A stretch of DNA of 62,830 nt from LGRD01 sp031415135 (GCA_031415135.1 JANORB010000052.1:1-62830); one strand, 5' to 3'; shown: positions 45,218 to 54,633, counted from the first letter of the stretch. Program-made: numbers and translations. Notes: a model not told the origin generated them from the sequence alone.

Positions 45218-47332
45218 TCAAGGCGTGATTCGAAAGGTGTAAACCTGCATCCCCAGGCGCTCGGTCGGCAGCGCGGGCGACGTGTCTCCACGCGCCCGAT
45301 GGTCGGCGAAGCAGGCATCGAGGAGGGCCTGCAGATCGGCATCGACCGCGCCACGCAGCCTGGACAGCGGCGACTGTTCGAGGAAGCGGAAGTCGGCGGC
45401 TTCCTGCCCACGACGCATGGGCACGCTGAGAATCAGCAGGCGTTCCATGCCTTCGCTTCGTTCGTCGACGCTCCAGCCGGCCCGACGCAGCCGATCGCCG
45501 ACCGCCAACCGGGGAGCATCCCGAGCGTCCTCAGGGTAAATCCGCCGGATGCTCTGGTCGGCGCCGAGCCAGAACGCAACCATGTCCAGCGGGTCGCCGC
45601 CGGCGTTGCGCCCGTCCAGCAGCAGCACATCACCCGGGCCCAGTTCGACCAACCGATCGTTCGACACCGTTGCCTCGGGCGCGCCGGTGAGGCGCCTGAT
45701 CGTCAACGCGACTTCGAGGCCGGAGGCGGGGTTTCGCAGCGCCAGACGCGCGGCCAGCTGCAACAGGTTGCGGGTGCGTGCCACGCGATGCAGCGCAGCG
45801 GCCGTCTGCTGCGCCAGAACTTCGACACTGGTCGTGTCATCCGTCGACGGTACCGCGTAGCCCCATGTCGAGCGATCACCGTCGGCGGCGCCGGGCAGCA
45901 GTAGCCGAACGCCGCGATCGGTGGCGCGCAGCCGGACGTCAGCCTGTTCGTAACTGGCGACCCAGTGTGCGTCGACGCCGGGAATGCCTTGGCGCTGCAG
46001 CTGCGTCAGGGCGCGACCGGCCGGACATCCGGTTCGACATCCGGCGTTCTCGCTCGACACACGCAATGCGAAGGATGGCGGGTTGCTCACCAGTCGCGCC
46101 CAGCTTCCCGCTGGCAATTGAGCCACCGAAGGAGCCGCGTAGCCTTGCCAAGGCACGGCATCGAGCCACGCTTGATTGGCCTCCAGCATGGACAGGCGAG
46201 CAAAGCCCAGCGTGCCCCTGGGTACCAGTGCCGGGTTGCCGCCGGGCGCGATGGGATCGGACAACAGCGCCAACAACGCTCCTTCCGCCAAGCCCGAGAG
46301 TGCTCCCGCCGGCAGCAGCAAGCGGCCTTGCCGGCGCTCCAGCGGCCATTGGCGAACGAATGGTGCCTCCTGCCCGAACACCGGCTCGTCCAAGCCATCG
46401 CCGCTGTAGAGCGGCGTGGCTGTGGCTGCCGGCAGCTGGTCGTAGCGCGACAGCAGGTGCTGCCCCAGTTGGCGGTGGCTCATCGGCTGGCCCAGCGCCA
46501 GTGCCTGCGCAACGTGCCAGCTGAAGAGGCCATGCCACCGGTCGCGCAGCCCCGCGGGCATCGGCAGCGATGCGGCAAGCTCGTAGCTCTGCGCTGCGTA
46601 GAAGTACACCGCGCGCCCACGATCACGGGAGGTAGAGCCGTCACGCGGCTGCGTCACCCACAGCGGCCACACATCGGCCGGCGCCTGGGCCGCCAAACCC
46701 AATGCCTGCGGCGACACCTGCCGCACGCGCACCAGTGAGGCATCGGTGCCCGGAAGAGCGCCCCGAACCAATCGGGCGGAGTGGCACGCGTCGAACACCG
46801 CGAAAACAAAGGCGCCGGCTGCGTTGATGCGGTCGATGGCGTCGCGCAGCGCGGTGTCGGCGATGGCGTTCGGCACCGCCACGCCGGACTTGCCGTCCCA
46901 GCCGCGCACATCGCGCGGCAGGAAGATCGGTTGCCAGCCAGACGCTGGCGCCGTCGTGGCCGTACCGGCCGGTTGCAGGCTGCCATGGCCGGAGAAATGG
47001 AGGTAGACGTTGTCGCCGCGCCGTGATCGATCGGCCAGGCCCTGCAATGCGGTCAGGATCGCGCGCTGGGTGGGCAGGCGCGCGCCATCAACGGCGTCGG
47101 CCAGGATCTCGATGTTGGCGGTATCGAAGCCCCGCTGCTGCAGCACCTGGCGCATCAGCCGGACATCGTTTGCGGGCGCCTTCAGCTGCAGGTCCACCGG
47201 CAGATCCGGATACTGGCTCACACCGACCAGCAGCGCGCGGTTCGTTGCCCATGCCGGCATGGTCGAGCCGGCAGCCGCGAGCAACACCAGCAGTCGCAGT
47301 GTCGCAGCGACAACATCGCAGCGCCACGGCAT
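45218..47332 (-). CDS. Exported caspase-fold (peptidase C14) protein
   Basis: A 704-residue protein from ATG 47332. An N-terminal signal peptide (LRLLVLLAAAGSTMPAWA) is followed at once by a caspase p20-like domain: NRALLVGVSQYPDLPVDLQL, the catalytic His in VYLHFSGHGS near residue 116 and the catalytic Cys in FAVFDACHSARL near residue 182. The middle has no clear domain. A C-terminal region near residues 560-680 (LGPGDVLLLDG, then SIRRIYPEDARDAP) resembles DUF4384, often joined to bacterial caspases. Its ATG overlaps the stop of the CHAT protease gene by ATGA, so the two are made together. Export of a caspase is uncommon among studied prokaryotic caspases. Confidence 0.88.
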   Translation of the reverse strand: MPWRCDVVAATLRLLVLLAAAGSTMPAWATNRALLVGVSQYPDLPVDLQLKAPANDVRLMRQVLQQRGFDTANIEILADAVDGARLPTQRAILTALQGLADRSRRGDNVYLHFSGHGSLQPAGTATTAPASGWQPIFLPRDVRGWDGKSGVAVPNAIADTALRDAIDRINAAGAFVFAVFDACHSARLVRGALPGTDASLVRVRQVSPQALGLAAQAPADVWPLWVTQPRDGSTSRDRGRAVYFYAAQSYELAASLPMPAGLRDRWHGLFSWHVAQALALGQPMSHRQLGQHLLSRYDQLPAATATPLYSGDGLDEPVFGQEAPFVRQWPLERRQGRLLLPAGALSGLAEGALLALLSDPIAPGGNPALVPRGTLGFARLSMLEANQAWLDAVPWQGYAAPSVAQLPAGSWARLVSNPPSFALRVSSENAGCRTGCPAGRALTQLQRQGIPGVDAHWVASYEQADVRLRATDRGVRLLLPGAADGDRSTWGYAVPSTDDTTSVEVLAQQTAAALHRVARTRNLLQLAARLALRNPASGLEVALTIRRLTGAPEATVSNDRLVELGPGDVLLLDGRNAGGDPLDMVAFWLGADQSIRRIYPEDARDAPRLAVGDRLRRAGWSVDERSEGMERLLILSVPMRRGQEAADFRFLEQSPLSRLRGAVDADLQALLDACFADHRARGDTSPALPTERLGMQVYTFRITP

Positions 47333-50300
47333 CACAGCCAGTTTCCCATCAGCACGAAGGCCGCCCAATGGAAGGGGTGAGCCTGACCCAGTGCCGCCGG
47401 TGGAGCAAACGCGCTGTCGACACCGGGCTGCGGTTCGGGATCGCCTGGCAGGCGCACGCGCGACACCCCGCGAGTGCCTGCGTCTGCGCCACTCGCCGCC
47501 AGTGCCGCGCGGATCATGGCCAATTGCGCCTGCTGCAGCGCGAGCGCACGGGACAACTTCTGGCCCTCGCGCAGGCGGTACAGCGCCGACATCAGGGTCG
47601 CCGTGCTGAGGTCGTTCACTTCCCACAGTGACGCCAGCACCGAGGGTGCCCCCTGGCCCATCAAGAGGGCCGCCAGGCCGTCCACCTCCTGGCCGTAGAG
47701 GTCGTCGGCGCTGAGGCCGGTGGCGCAGGCTGACAGCGTGACCAACTCGGTGCGGTCGAACCGGTACTGCGGCCCCGCCAGTTCGCGCAGGCTGAGGCGG
47801 CTTCCATCGCCGAGCAGCAAGTAAGACGCCGCGGCATCGCCGCCAACGAATTTGAAGTGGCTGGCGATGTGCAGCACCTGCGCTCCGCTGCCGATGGCCG
47901 TGCGCAACCGCTCGGCAGTGAACGACTTGTCGAGCCAGGCCTCGCCCGGCAACGCACCAGAGGCGGCGCCCCCTTGGCGCACGACCGCGGCGATTTCGCT
48001 GCGGACGCTCGCGAGCGGCGGAAACTCGCCACTGCCGAGGGTCACGCCCAACGCGGCGACGCGCCAGTTCGGCGAGGCCGGCTTCAGCTGCCCGGCGAGT
48101 TGCCCACCCGGATGCCGAACCATCGCGTACCGCTCCACCAGCCAGCCCTGTTCGCTGCGCAGTGCCGCAAAGGGCACGAAACGCAGCCGGTCGGCCAGCG
48201 ACAGCGCGAGCACACGAGCCCCAGTCGATTCAACGGCCTGCTCCAGCGGCGCGAACAGCCGCTGGTACATCGCGTGCGCGGCGACGCGCGGGTCGCGTTC
48301 CGGCTGGCGCAGCAGCTTGACGAACGAATCGATCTCCGCATTGAGCGTGGCGCGTGGAACTGCCAGGCGAAAGTGCCGGCGCCCGGTGCTGCTGACGAGC
48401 AACGCATCGAGCCGATCCTCGCCGGGCAGGTAGTACAGCAGCGCGGTCTTGACGGGCTGAGCATCCAGCAGCGCCCTCGTGTCATCGCGTACGGCGGCCA
48501 CAGCATCGGGCATCTCCGCCGCAGCGTCCAACGTTGCAACCGCGCGACCTTGCAGATAGCGGACTTCGACCAGATCGGCGGTGCGAATGCTCCGCCAGAC
48601 GCGTTCCGTCGGCTCGGCACCGATGTACCACGTCAGGTTGACGTCCTCGGATCGCGGTTCGCCCACGCGCCGGGTGGTGACCGTGACGGCAGGCCCATCG
48701 GGAACGTTGTTCAACAGCGGCGCCAGGTCGGCCAGGGCCCGAGGCAGCCGCTTCTTTGCGTCGGCCAGCTGTGCCCGTTCCTGGGGGCTGGCGGGCGGAT
48801 CGAACTGCGGCGCGTCCTCGATCAGATGGTCCAGGAACTTCTCGGCGCGCATTCCAGGGCCTACAAAGAAGTCGCGCAGGTCGGCCAGCATGCCCTGGAA
48901 CAGCGGGCTGTCCGCCGGCCCGCGCAAGGGCGTTCGCCTCACCGGGTCGGCGAGGCCCGGCAGTGCCAGGCCCAGTTGCAACCGCATTTTCTCGATCTGC
49001 CCCGTCTCGACCATGAGCAGCGCGCCGGCGCCCAGCGGCATCTTCGCCACCGCGGCCACGCGCGCTTCTTCCGCCTGGCGAAGTTGAAGCACGGCGTCGT
49101 CGACTTGCCGTTGCTGCGTCTGTTCGGAACTCGACAGCGACAGCGTTCCCAGGGATGCGCCCGAGCCTTCCTCGGCGAACTGCCGGCCTTCGTCCTCGTT
49201 CAGCAGTTGCAGCGCCGACTCGGCCTCGGCAAGGCGGTTCTGATCAAGCAGCAACTGCGCCAGCGCCACGTAGACCTTGCGCCTATCGCGCAAGAAGGAG
49301 CGCCGAGAGTCGCGTGAGGGAGAGCGATCGTTCAACGCCGATCGCGTGGCCTGCGCGACGTTGGCCGCCTGCTTGCCGTGAAACACGGCGGTGTTCGGCT
49401 GCCCCTGAGCCGCGAACAAGTTCATCAGCGTCGCGTGGGCCGTGAACTCGATGTCCGGGCGGCGGCCGGACGAAGCGCGCAACGCCAGGCGTTGCCAGGC
49501 TGCGGTCGCGCGGGCGGGTGGAAGGCTCGTGGCGTCGCGCGATGCGCTGGCGAGTAGTTGCGACAGGCTCCCATCGTCGAAGCGGCCCGTCGCCTCGCCC
49601 AAGGCGGTGAACTTCCGCGCACTTCGTCCATCTGTCGTCGCAGCGATGACCTGCGGCGAAGTGGGCTCGCCGCGGCCGCTCGCCTGTCCGGTGCCTGCCG
49701 CCGCGAGGTAGACGGCGCCGAGTTCGACCATTGAGATGTCGCCGTCCACCTCGCGCCCGCCACTTTTCGCGCCCGGAGCGCGGGCTGTGCGAAGGGCCTG
49801 GGCCTCGGCCTGCCGACCCAGGCGCCGGTAGACACGAGCCAGGTCGTTCGCAGCCGCCACCTTGCAAACTCGTGATTCGTCGGCCGCATGGCTGTCGAGC
49901 GCGCCTTTGATCGAGCGTTCGGCGTCTGCCATGCGCCCCGCCACGAAATCCAGGTTGCCGAGGTTCAGCATCGTGCGCTCAATGCCACGGCGCGCGTCGA
50001 CCCGCTCGGCCTGGCGCCATGCGTTGGTCGCTGCCTCCTGGAGTTTGGGCTTCAGCGACGGCATGAGTCGATCGAGCACGCCGCCTGGCAACTGCGCCAG
50101 GCCGGTGACCATAGGATTCATAAAGGATGCGGGCAGATCGGCCGGCACATCACGAGGCGAGCGGTAAAGGTGCAGCGTCCGCTCGAGTTCGGCGCGGGCC
50201 TGCGTGAACTTGCCCTGGATCGCGTGCGCCAGGGCCAGATTGTTGGTGCACGCCGCTTCGAGCAGGCTGTTGGAGGCACCGGATGCCGCCTTCGCGCATG

Positions 50301-50706
50301 CGACGAGCCCGCGCTCGGCAGCAGCGTGTCGGCCGGCGACCAGGTCAGAGCTGCCTTCGAGGAGCGGTTGGATGACTGGCGACGCTTGCCCACCGCCGAA
50401 GAAGTTGGGCAGCGAGTCGAGCGCCACTCCGGATGCCGCCGCACCCGGCCGAAACATCGGGTAAGTGCCTTGCGCGAACGCCACCCCGGGAGACTGCATG
50501 ACCATCGGCACACCTGCCAAGCGCAGCGGCGCCGCATCGTCGCCGTCCGACCCGCGCGCGACGAGACAGTAGTACGCCACGTCGTACGGGTTGGAAGAGT
50601 TCACATCGGCGGCCTGCACTGTTTGCACTGCGAAAGGCAAGGCCACGAGCGCCCTCGCGACCATGCGTCGCACGCTGACGATCCCACGCACTCTCGAAGG
50701 TCTCAT
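47332..50706 (-). CDS. Exported TPR-CHAT protease
   Basis: A 1124-residue protein. A basic, hydrophobic N-terminus (VSVRRMVARALVALPFAV, cleavage near VQAAD) predicts export. Residues of about 130-480 hold TPR-like helical repeats (LEAACTNNLALAHAIQGKFTQARAEL). A CHAT domain (caspase-HetF associated with TPRs) follows at about 780-1124, with the catalytic His in VLHIASHFKF near residue 949 and the Cys in LVTLSACATG near residue 992. It ends with the CHAT-typical FHWAAFVLMGNW. ATG 50706 is chosen; ATG 50664 is possible. The caspase gene overlaps its stop. It is divergent from the SARP-type regulator. Confidence 0.9.
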   Translation of the reverse strand: MRPSRVRGIVSVRRMVARALVALPFAVQTVQAADVNSSNPYDVAYYCLVARGSDGDDAAPLRLAGVPMVMQSPGVAFAQGTYPMFRPGAAASGVALDSLPNFFGGGQASPVIQPLLEGSSDLVAGRHAAAERGLVACAKAASGASNSLLEAACTNNLALAHAIQGKFTQARAELERTLHLYRSPRDVPADLPASFMNPMVTGLAQLPGGVLDRLMPSLKPKLQEAATNAWRQAERVDARRGIERTMLNLGNLDFVAGRMADAERSIKGALDSHAADESRVCKVAAANDLARVYRRLGRQAEAQALRTARAPGAKSGGREVDGDISMVELGAVYLAAAGTGQASGRGEPTSPQVIAATTDGRSARKFTALGEATGRFDDGSLSQLLASASRDATSLPPARATAAWQRLALRASSGRRPDIEFTAHATLMNLFAAQGQPNTAVFHGKQAANVAQATRSALNDRSPSRDSRRSFLRDRRKVYVALAQLLLDQNRLAEAESALQLLNEDEGRQFAEEGSGASLGTLSLSSSEQTQQRQVDDAVLQLRQAEEARVAAVAKMPLGAGALLMVETGQIEKMRLQLGLALPGLADPVRRTPLRGPADSPLFQGMLADLRDFFVGPGMRAEKFLDHLIEDAPQFDPPASPQERAQLADAKKRLPRALADLAPLLNNVPDGPAVTVTTRRVGEPRSEDVNLTWYIGAEPTERVWRSIRTADLVEVRYLQGRAVATLDAAAEMPDAVAAVRDDTRALLDAQPVKTALLYYLPGEDRLDALLVSSTGRRHFRLAVPRATLNAEIDSFVKLLRQPERDPRVAAHAMYQRLFAPLEQAVESTGARVLALSLADRLRFVPFAALRSEQGWLVERYAMVRHPGGQLAGQLKPASPNWRVAALGVTLGSGEFPPLASVRSEIAAVVRQGGAASGALPGEAWLDKSFTAERLRTAIGSGAQVLHIASHFKFVGGDAAASYLLLGDGSRLSLRELAGPQYRFDRTELVTLSACATGLSADDLYGQEVDGLAALLMGQGAPSVLASLWEVNDLSTATLMSALYRLREGQKLSRALALQQAQLAMIRAALAASGADAGTRGVSRVRLPGDPEPQPGVDSAFAPPAALGQAHPFHWAAFVLMGNWL

Positions 50707-50829
50707 TTTCCGCGCGGCCTGTCTCAGGGATGGGACATGGTGGCATATCTCGTGCAAGCTTCCAAGGCTGTGATGGACAAGGCCCCGAGAATGGCGCAGA
50801 GCGCACCGGGCTCGTACAGGGCGAGGAAC
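50707..50829. promoter_or_regulatory. Divergent control region between CHAT protease and SARP-type regulator
   Basis: The 123-bp space between the two divergent starts must carry promoters for both the protease pair and the regulator. I looked for the ECF-type motif seen before the sigma gene and for sigma54 and sigma70 hexamers and found no convincing match on either strand. It is the natural place for the regulator to bind. Confidence 0.4.
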
Positions 50830-53800
50830 ATGAAGGACACACCGACTCAGGACGACCCGACGTCTGCACCGTGGCTGCACCTGCTGGGCGAACCGCGTTG
50901 GCAGATCGGCGGCAACCCGCCGACGCCGCTGCCACGCAAGGATGCCGCGTTGCTGGCCAAGCTCGCCCTTGACGGGCCTCAGCCGCGCTTGGCACTGTGC
51001 GAGTTGCTGTGGCCTGCCAGCAAGCCGGCGCAGGCTGCCGACAGCCTGCGCCAGCGTGCCAGCCGACTGCACGCGGCGGCGGGCACGCCACTCGTCGATG
51101 TAGGTGCCACGGTCGCGCTGCATCGCGGCTTCGCGGTCGACGTGCTCAGATTGCAGGAGCTGCCCGACGACGTACTTCTGTCGACCTTGGGCCTGCTGGC
51201 CGGGGTGGACCTCGGCGACCACGACGAACTCGACCGGTGGTTGGGCAAAGCGCGCGTCCTGGTGGCCGAGCGCTGCGCGCAGGTGCTCACCGACCGTGCG
51301 GAGGCACTGGAGGGAGAGCAGCGCCTGCACGAAGCGATGCGGCTGGCGCGCCGCATCGTCGAACTGGTGCCGCTGGCCGAACGGGGCTGGCGGCGCTTGA
51401 TGCGCCTGCACTACCTGCGCGACGACCGGGCTGCGGCGCTGGACACTTACTGGCGCCTGCATGCGCTCTTGCGCGATGAGCTCGGCGCTCGCCCCAGCGC
51501 CGAAACGCAGCAGCTGTTCCTGACCATTGAGACGTCCGAGGCCACCGTCACGTTGGTACGCCGGCCGGTGCCGGTGAGTCTGCTGCGCCCGCCTGTGATC
51601 GTCGGCCGCCGTGGCCCGTGGTCGGCCATGGTCGCGGCCTGGCAGGTTCCGCAGCCATTCTTGCTGGTGGGTGAAGCCGGTCTCGGCAAGAGCCGCCTGC
51701 TGGAAGCGTTCGTGCAAGACCAGGAGGGGCTGGTGTCGGATTCCGCGCGCCCGGGCGACCAGGCATCCGCGGACGCGTTGCTGGGGCGGCTGCTCTTGCA
51801 GATCGAACGGCGCTTCGCACCCGACTGCAGCCCCGCGCTGCGTGCCGAACTGGCACGAGTGCGGTCGGAGTTCGGAACAGCGCCTCAGGCAAGCGCAAAC
51901 CTCGCGGTACTGCGCCATGCCATCGAGACCTGGCTGGTCGCGGCGCTGGCACGCGGCCTGCGGGCGATCGTCGTCGACGACCTTCACAACAGCGATCCTT
52001 CATCGCTAGAGACGCTGCGCTGGCTTGCCGCAAGCCCGGCGATGGCCACCTTGCGCCTCGGCTTTGCGTCACGCAAGTGGACCGACGAGGGGACAGGAGC
52101 GCAGTTGAATGCGTGGTTGATCGATTCGCACCGCCCCGTGCGAATCGAGCTGCAGCCGCTGACGCAGCCCGAGCTGTCGGAGTTGCTCGTGAGCCTGGCG
52201 CTGCCCGCACTGGTGGATGGCCGCTTGACGGCGCAGCTGTACCGTCGCGCCGGCGGCCACCCGCTCTACACCCTGGCCACGCTGCAACATGCGGTGGCCA
52301 GCGGCGCCGACCTGCTGGGGCCGGAGGCGCTCGCGCTGCCGGAATCGGTGCACGCCTTGCTTGACGCCCGCGTGCGCAGCCTGCCGGCGAACGTGCGTGA
52401 TCTCCTTCAGGTGGCTGCGGTCGGAGGCGCTGACCTCACAGTCGATCGAGCCGCGAGTCTTCTGGACTGTGCGCCGTTGGCACTGAGCGAATCCTGGGCA
52501 ATCCTCGAAGCGAACAACGTGCTTCGGGGCGAAGCATTCAGCCACGACCTGGTCTATGAGGCGGCACTTCGGGCAGTACCGCTTGGAGTCCGGCAATCGC
52601 TGCACCGACAGTGGGCGTCGATCCTGCAAGATGAAGGAAAGGTACCGTCAGCGCGTGTCGCCCTTCATTGGGAAGAGGGCAAGCGATGGCTGGAGGCAGG
52701 GAGAGCGTGGCACGCTGCCGGCGAGGCAGCTCGGCTGGCCGGACATCTGGCCGAACAGACCGAACTCTTCGAACGCGCCGCCCGCTGCCACGCCGAGGCT
52801 GGAGACCGCTCTGCCCGTTTTGAATCCTTGCTTGCACGTCTGGACGGGTTGCAACTGTGTCATGGCGGTGCCACGGTTCTCGAGGCCATTCCCGAGGTGG
52901 AGGCGCTTGCCGAGACGAGCCTGCAACGCCTTCGCTGCGACGTCGCGCAGACCGAGGCCCTGCTCGAACAGGGACGCGCGAGTGAGGCGGTGGCAGCAGC
53001 AACGCGAGCACTCGACGGCGTGAGCCTGCACGAACGCTTCGCCATCCAGGTACACGCGCAACTCGCGATCGCACTCGCGCAGAGCCATCGGCCTGACGAT
53101 GCCCTGCACCACGCCCAGCAGGCCTTCAATGCGGCGCGTGCCAATGGGCTGCCGGGAGAGATGGTGAAGGCGGCGAACGCGCTGATGTTCGTTCACTGGT
53201 CGGCGGGCAGGCTGGTCAACGCCGTCGCTGCGCAGCGCGAGGAACTGGCCGCCGCCGAAGCCCTCGGCGATCGTGCGGTCGCGGCCGCGTCTGAAGGAAC
53301 CATGGCCGCCTTGCTCGCGGCAGCGGGCGATCTGTCCGGGACCTACGCGCACGCGGTCAACGCGCGCGCCAGGCAGCGAGACTGCGGACTTGCCGACAAC
53401 AGCTCACAGCTCGTCCTCAATCACACCGTGCTTGGGGCGGCTGCCGCTGCGCTGGGGCGCTACGACGAGGGGCTGGAATCGCTGCGCAAGGCGGTCGAAC
53501 TCTCGGGTGCCGACACAGTCCCCGACGCACGCGCCAAGGCCCGCATCACGCTCGCCGGCGTGTGGCTCGTGCTGGGCCGTCCGGACCGTGCGCGCGAAGC
53601 GATCGGCGAGTTGTTGGGCGACATCTCACCCGGCATGCAAATGCAATCGGCGTGGCTGATGGCGCGCGCCGCAGAGCTCGATGGCAGTCCTGCCGAACGG
53701 CATTGGGCGCGGTTCGACCGCCTGGCGGCCGAACATGCGGACCTCCCGCTGGTGCTGGGCGTCGTGTTCGAAGCTTCGTACCGCGAGCCGGCACCGCTCG

Positions 53801-54186
53801 CCATCGAGCGCCTGGCGCGCGCACGAGCCGACTGCGCGTCGCGCGGGCTGCACGGCACCGCGCGAGCGCTGCTTTGGCGTGAGCTCGTTCGCCGACTCGA
53901 ATTGCCGGGTGCTTCGGAAACCGCGGCCGCGCTGGCCTGTGCGAACGAACTCGAGGCATACGCCGATGATGGACTGAGCGCGAAGTGCTACCCGCCCGAG
54001 ACTTGGCATACGCTGGCGCGCGCACATGAATGCGCCGGTGACGCGCGAAAGCAGTCGGTATGTCTGGAACGGGGTCGCCGCTGGCTGGTTGCAGCGTTGG
54101 CGCGACTGGCGCCGGAACTGAGGCATGCGTTCACGAGTCGCAATCCTGTGAACCGCCTGTTGTTGTCGGAAGACAGCCTCAAGTGA
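50830..54186 (+). CDS. SARP/BTAD-type regulator with AAA ATPase and TPR repeats
   Basis: A 1118-residue AfsR/GutR-like regulator. Residues 10-100 form an OmpR/SARP winged helix (LLGEPRWQIGG, then LALCELLWP and LRQRASRLHAAAG). Residues 110-240 form the all-helical bacterial activator domain (ERGWRRLMRLHYLRDDRAAALDTYWRL). An ATPase follows with Walker A GEAGLGKS near residue 280 and a Walker B-like AIVVDDLHN. The C-terminal half is TPR-like. Such STAND-type proteins usually sense a ligand or partner through the TPR part, then activate transcription. ATG 50830 (MKDTPTQDD) is preferred, with upstream in-frame ATGs possible. Divergent from the CHAT gene, which is the obvious target. Confidence 0.88.
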   Translation: MKDTPTQDDPTSAPWLHLLGEPRWQIGGNPPTPLPRKDAALLAKLALDGPQPRLALCELLWPASKPAQAADSLRQRASRLHAAAGTPLVDVGATVALHRGFAVDVLRLQELPDDVLLSTLGLLAGVDLGDHDELDRWLGKARVLVAERCAQVLTDRAEALEGEQRLHEAMRLARRIVELVPLAERGWRRLMRLHYLRDDRAAALDTYWRLHALLRDELGARPSAETQQLFLTIETSEATVTLVRRPVPVSLLRPPVIVGRRGPWSAMVAAWQVPQPFLLVGEAGLGKSRLLEAFVQDQEGLVSDSARPGDQASADALLGRLLLQIERRFAPDCSPALRAELARVRSEFGTAPQASANLAVLRHAIETWLVAALARGLRAIVVDDLHNSDPSSLETLRWLAASPAMATLRLGFASRKWTDEGTGAQLNAWLIDSHRPVRIELQPLTQPELSELLVSLALPALVDGRLTAQLYRRAGGHPLYTLATLQHAVASGADLLGPEALALPESVHALLDARVRSLPANVRDLLQVAAVGGADLTVDRAASLLDCAPLALSESWAILEANNVLRGEAFSHDLVYEAALRAVPLGVRQSLHRQWASILQDEGKVPSARVALHWEEGKRWLEAGRAWHAAGEAARLAGHLAEQTELFERAARCHAEAGDRSARFESLLARLDGLQLCHGGATVLEAIPEVEALAETSLQRLRCDVAQTEALLEQGRASEAVAAATRALDGVSLHERFAIQVHAQLAIALAQSHRPDDALHHAQQAFNAARANGLPGEMVKAANALMFVHWSAGRLVNAVAAQREELAAAEALGDRAVAAASEGTMAALLAAAGDLSGTYAHAVNARARQRDCGLADNSSQLVLNHTVLGAAAAALGRYDEGLESLRKAVELSGADTVPDARAKARITLAGVWLVLGRPDRAREAIGELLGDISPGMQMQSAWLMARAAELDGSPAERHWARFDRLAAEHADLPLVLGVVFEASYREPAPLAIERLARARADCASRGLHGTARALLWRELVRRLELPGASETAAALACANELEAYADDGLSAKCYPPETWHTLARAHECAGDARKQSVCLERGRRWLVAALARLAPELRHAFTSRNPVNRLLLSEDSLK

Positions 54187-54187
54187 A

Positions 54188-54210
54188 ATGGCCGCGATAG
54201 GCGCGGCCAT
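54188..54210. terminator. Possible bidirectional terminator hairpin
   Basis: ATGGCCGCG and CGCGGCCAT form a perfect 9-bp stem with a 5-base loop, beginning one base after the regulator stop. It lies between the convergent ends of the regulator gene and the small secreted-peptide gene. There is no clear T-tract on either side, so termination strength is uncertain. Confidence 0.45.
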
Positions 54211-54260
54211 GAAAGTCACATCAAGGCACCGCGACGGGCGCGGCGCCAGAGGATCGTCGA

Positions 54261-54413
54261 TCAGCGCAGATTCGACAGCCAGATCACGATCAGCGTCCCG
54301 ATGGGGGAAACATAGTTCGGCGTCACGTCTCCCGCGTGCGCCGCAGTGGTTTGGAGGAGCCCGGCCGCCACGAGGGCCAGCGCAGCCAATGCTTTGAGGG
54401 TCTTGGAGTTCAT
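54261..54413 (-). CDS. 50-residue secreted peptide
   Basis: A 50-residue protein from ATG 54413 with an excellent GAAAGGAAC ribosome binding site. The N-terminal half is a clear Sec signal peptide (MNSKTLKALAALALVAAGLL), with cleavage after AAHA. The mature peptide would be about 23 residues, starting GDVTPNYV and ending in a hydrophobic stretch with IVIWLSNLR. No family is recognised. It lies between the SARP-type regulator and the ECF sigma gene, on the opposite strand to both. The size, export signal and hydrophobic end are compatible with a signalling or membrane-active peptide, but this is inference. Its ribosome binding site is in a perfect hairpin. Confidence 0.7.
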   Translation of the reverse strand: MNSKTLKALAALALVAAGLLQTTAAHAGDVTPNYVSPIGTLIVIWLSNLR

Positions 54414-54418
54414 CGAAT

Positions 54419-54446
54419 GTTCCTTTCCGAAATGGATGAAAGGAAC
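54419..54446 (-). promoter_or_regulatory. RNA hairpin covering the small-peptide ribosome binding site
   Basis: In the transcript, GUUCCUUUC (54446-54438) is exactly complementary to GAAAGGAAC (54427-54419), with a 10-base loop. The second arm is the Shine-Dalgarno sequence of the 50-residue secreted peptide, 5 bases before its ATG. A 9-bp perfect stem hiding the ribosome binding site predicts low translation until the hairpin opens. Confidence 0.65.
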
Positions 54447-54603
54447 GGCGTTGACCGTTGCGCGATGCCCGGCCCTGCGAGACCTGGCCTGGGCCTCGAA
54501 CCGGGTGTCTCACCTCGGTGCGCCGTTCGCGTGTGTGCGAGCGGGCTCACCGAAGGAGAGCGAGCGTTTCCTCAGTCTTGGTTGGTGCCGAGCTGCGCCA
54601 ATT

Positions 54604-54633
54604 TGTAACCAGATGTCACTTGCGCACGCGTGA
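54604..54633 (+). promoter_or_regulatory. Candidate ECF-type promoter before the sigma gene
   Basis: TGTAACC (54604-54610) and CGTGA (54629-54633) lie with 19 bases between the AAC and CGT cores. ECF sigma factors commonly read an AAC-containing -35 and a CGT-containing -10 at about this spacing and often control their own genes. The sigma ATG follows at 54650. This is pattern matching in GC-rich DNA, hence the low confidence. Confidence 0.35.

Noticed and set aside
49888..50829. Reading the regulator from 49888
   Set aside because: That part is antisense to the CHAT gene and is Arg/His-rich noise. The winged-helix domain begins just after 50830.
50707..50829. Sigma54 promoter before the CHAT gene (TTGGAAGCTTGC)
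   Set aside because: GG and GC elements are only 6 bases apart, too close for a -24/-12 promoter.
47332..51987. Reading the CHAT gene as a 1551-residue protein from 51987
   Set aside because: The first 427 residues are antisense to the SARP-type regulator and show no protein features. A signal peptide begins at 50706.
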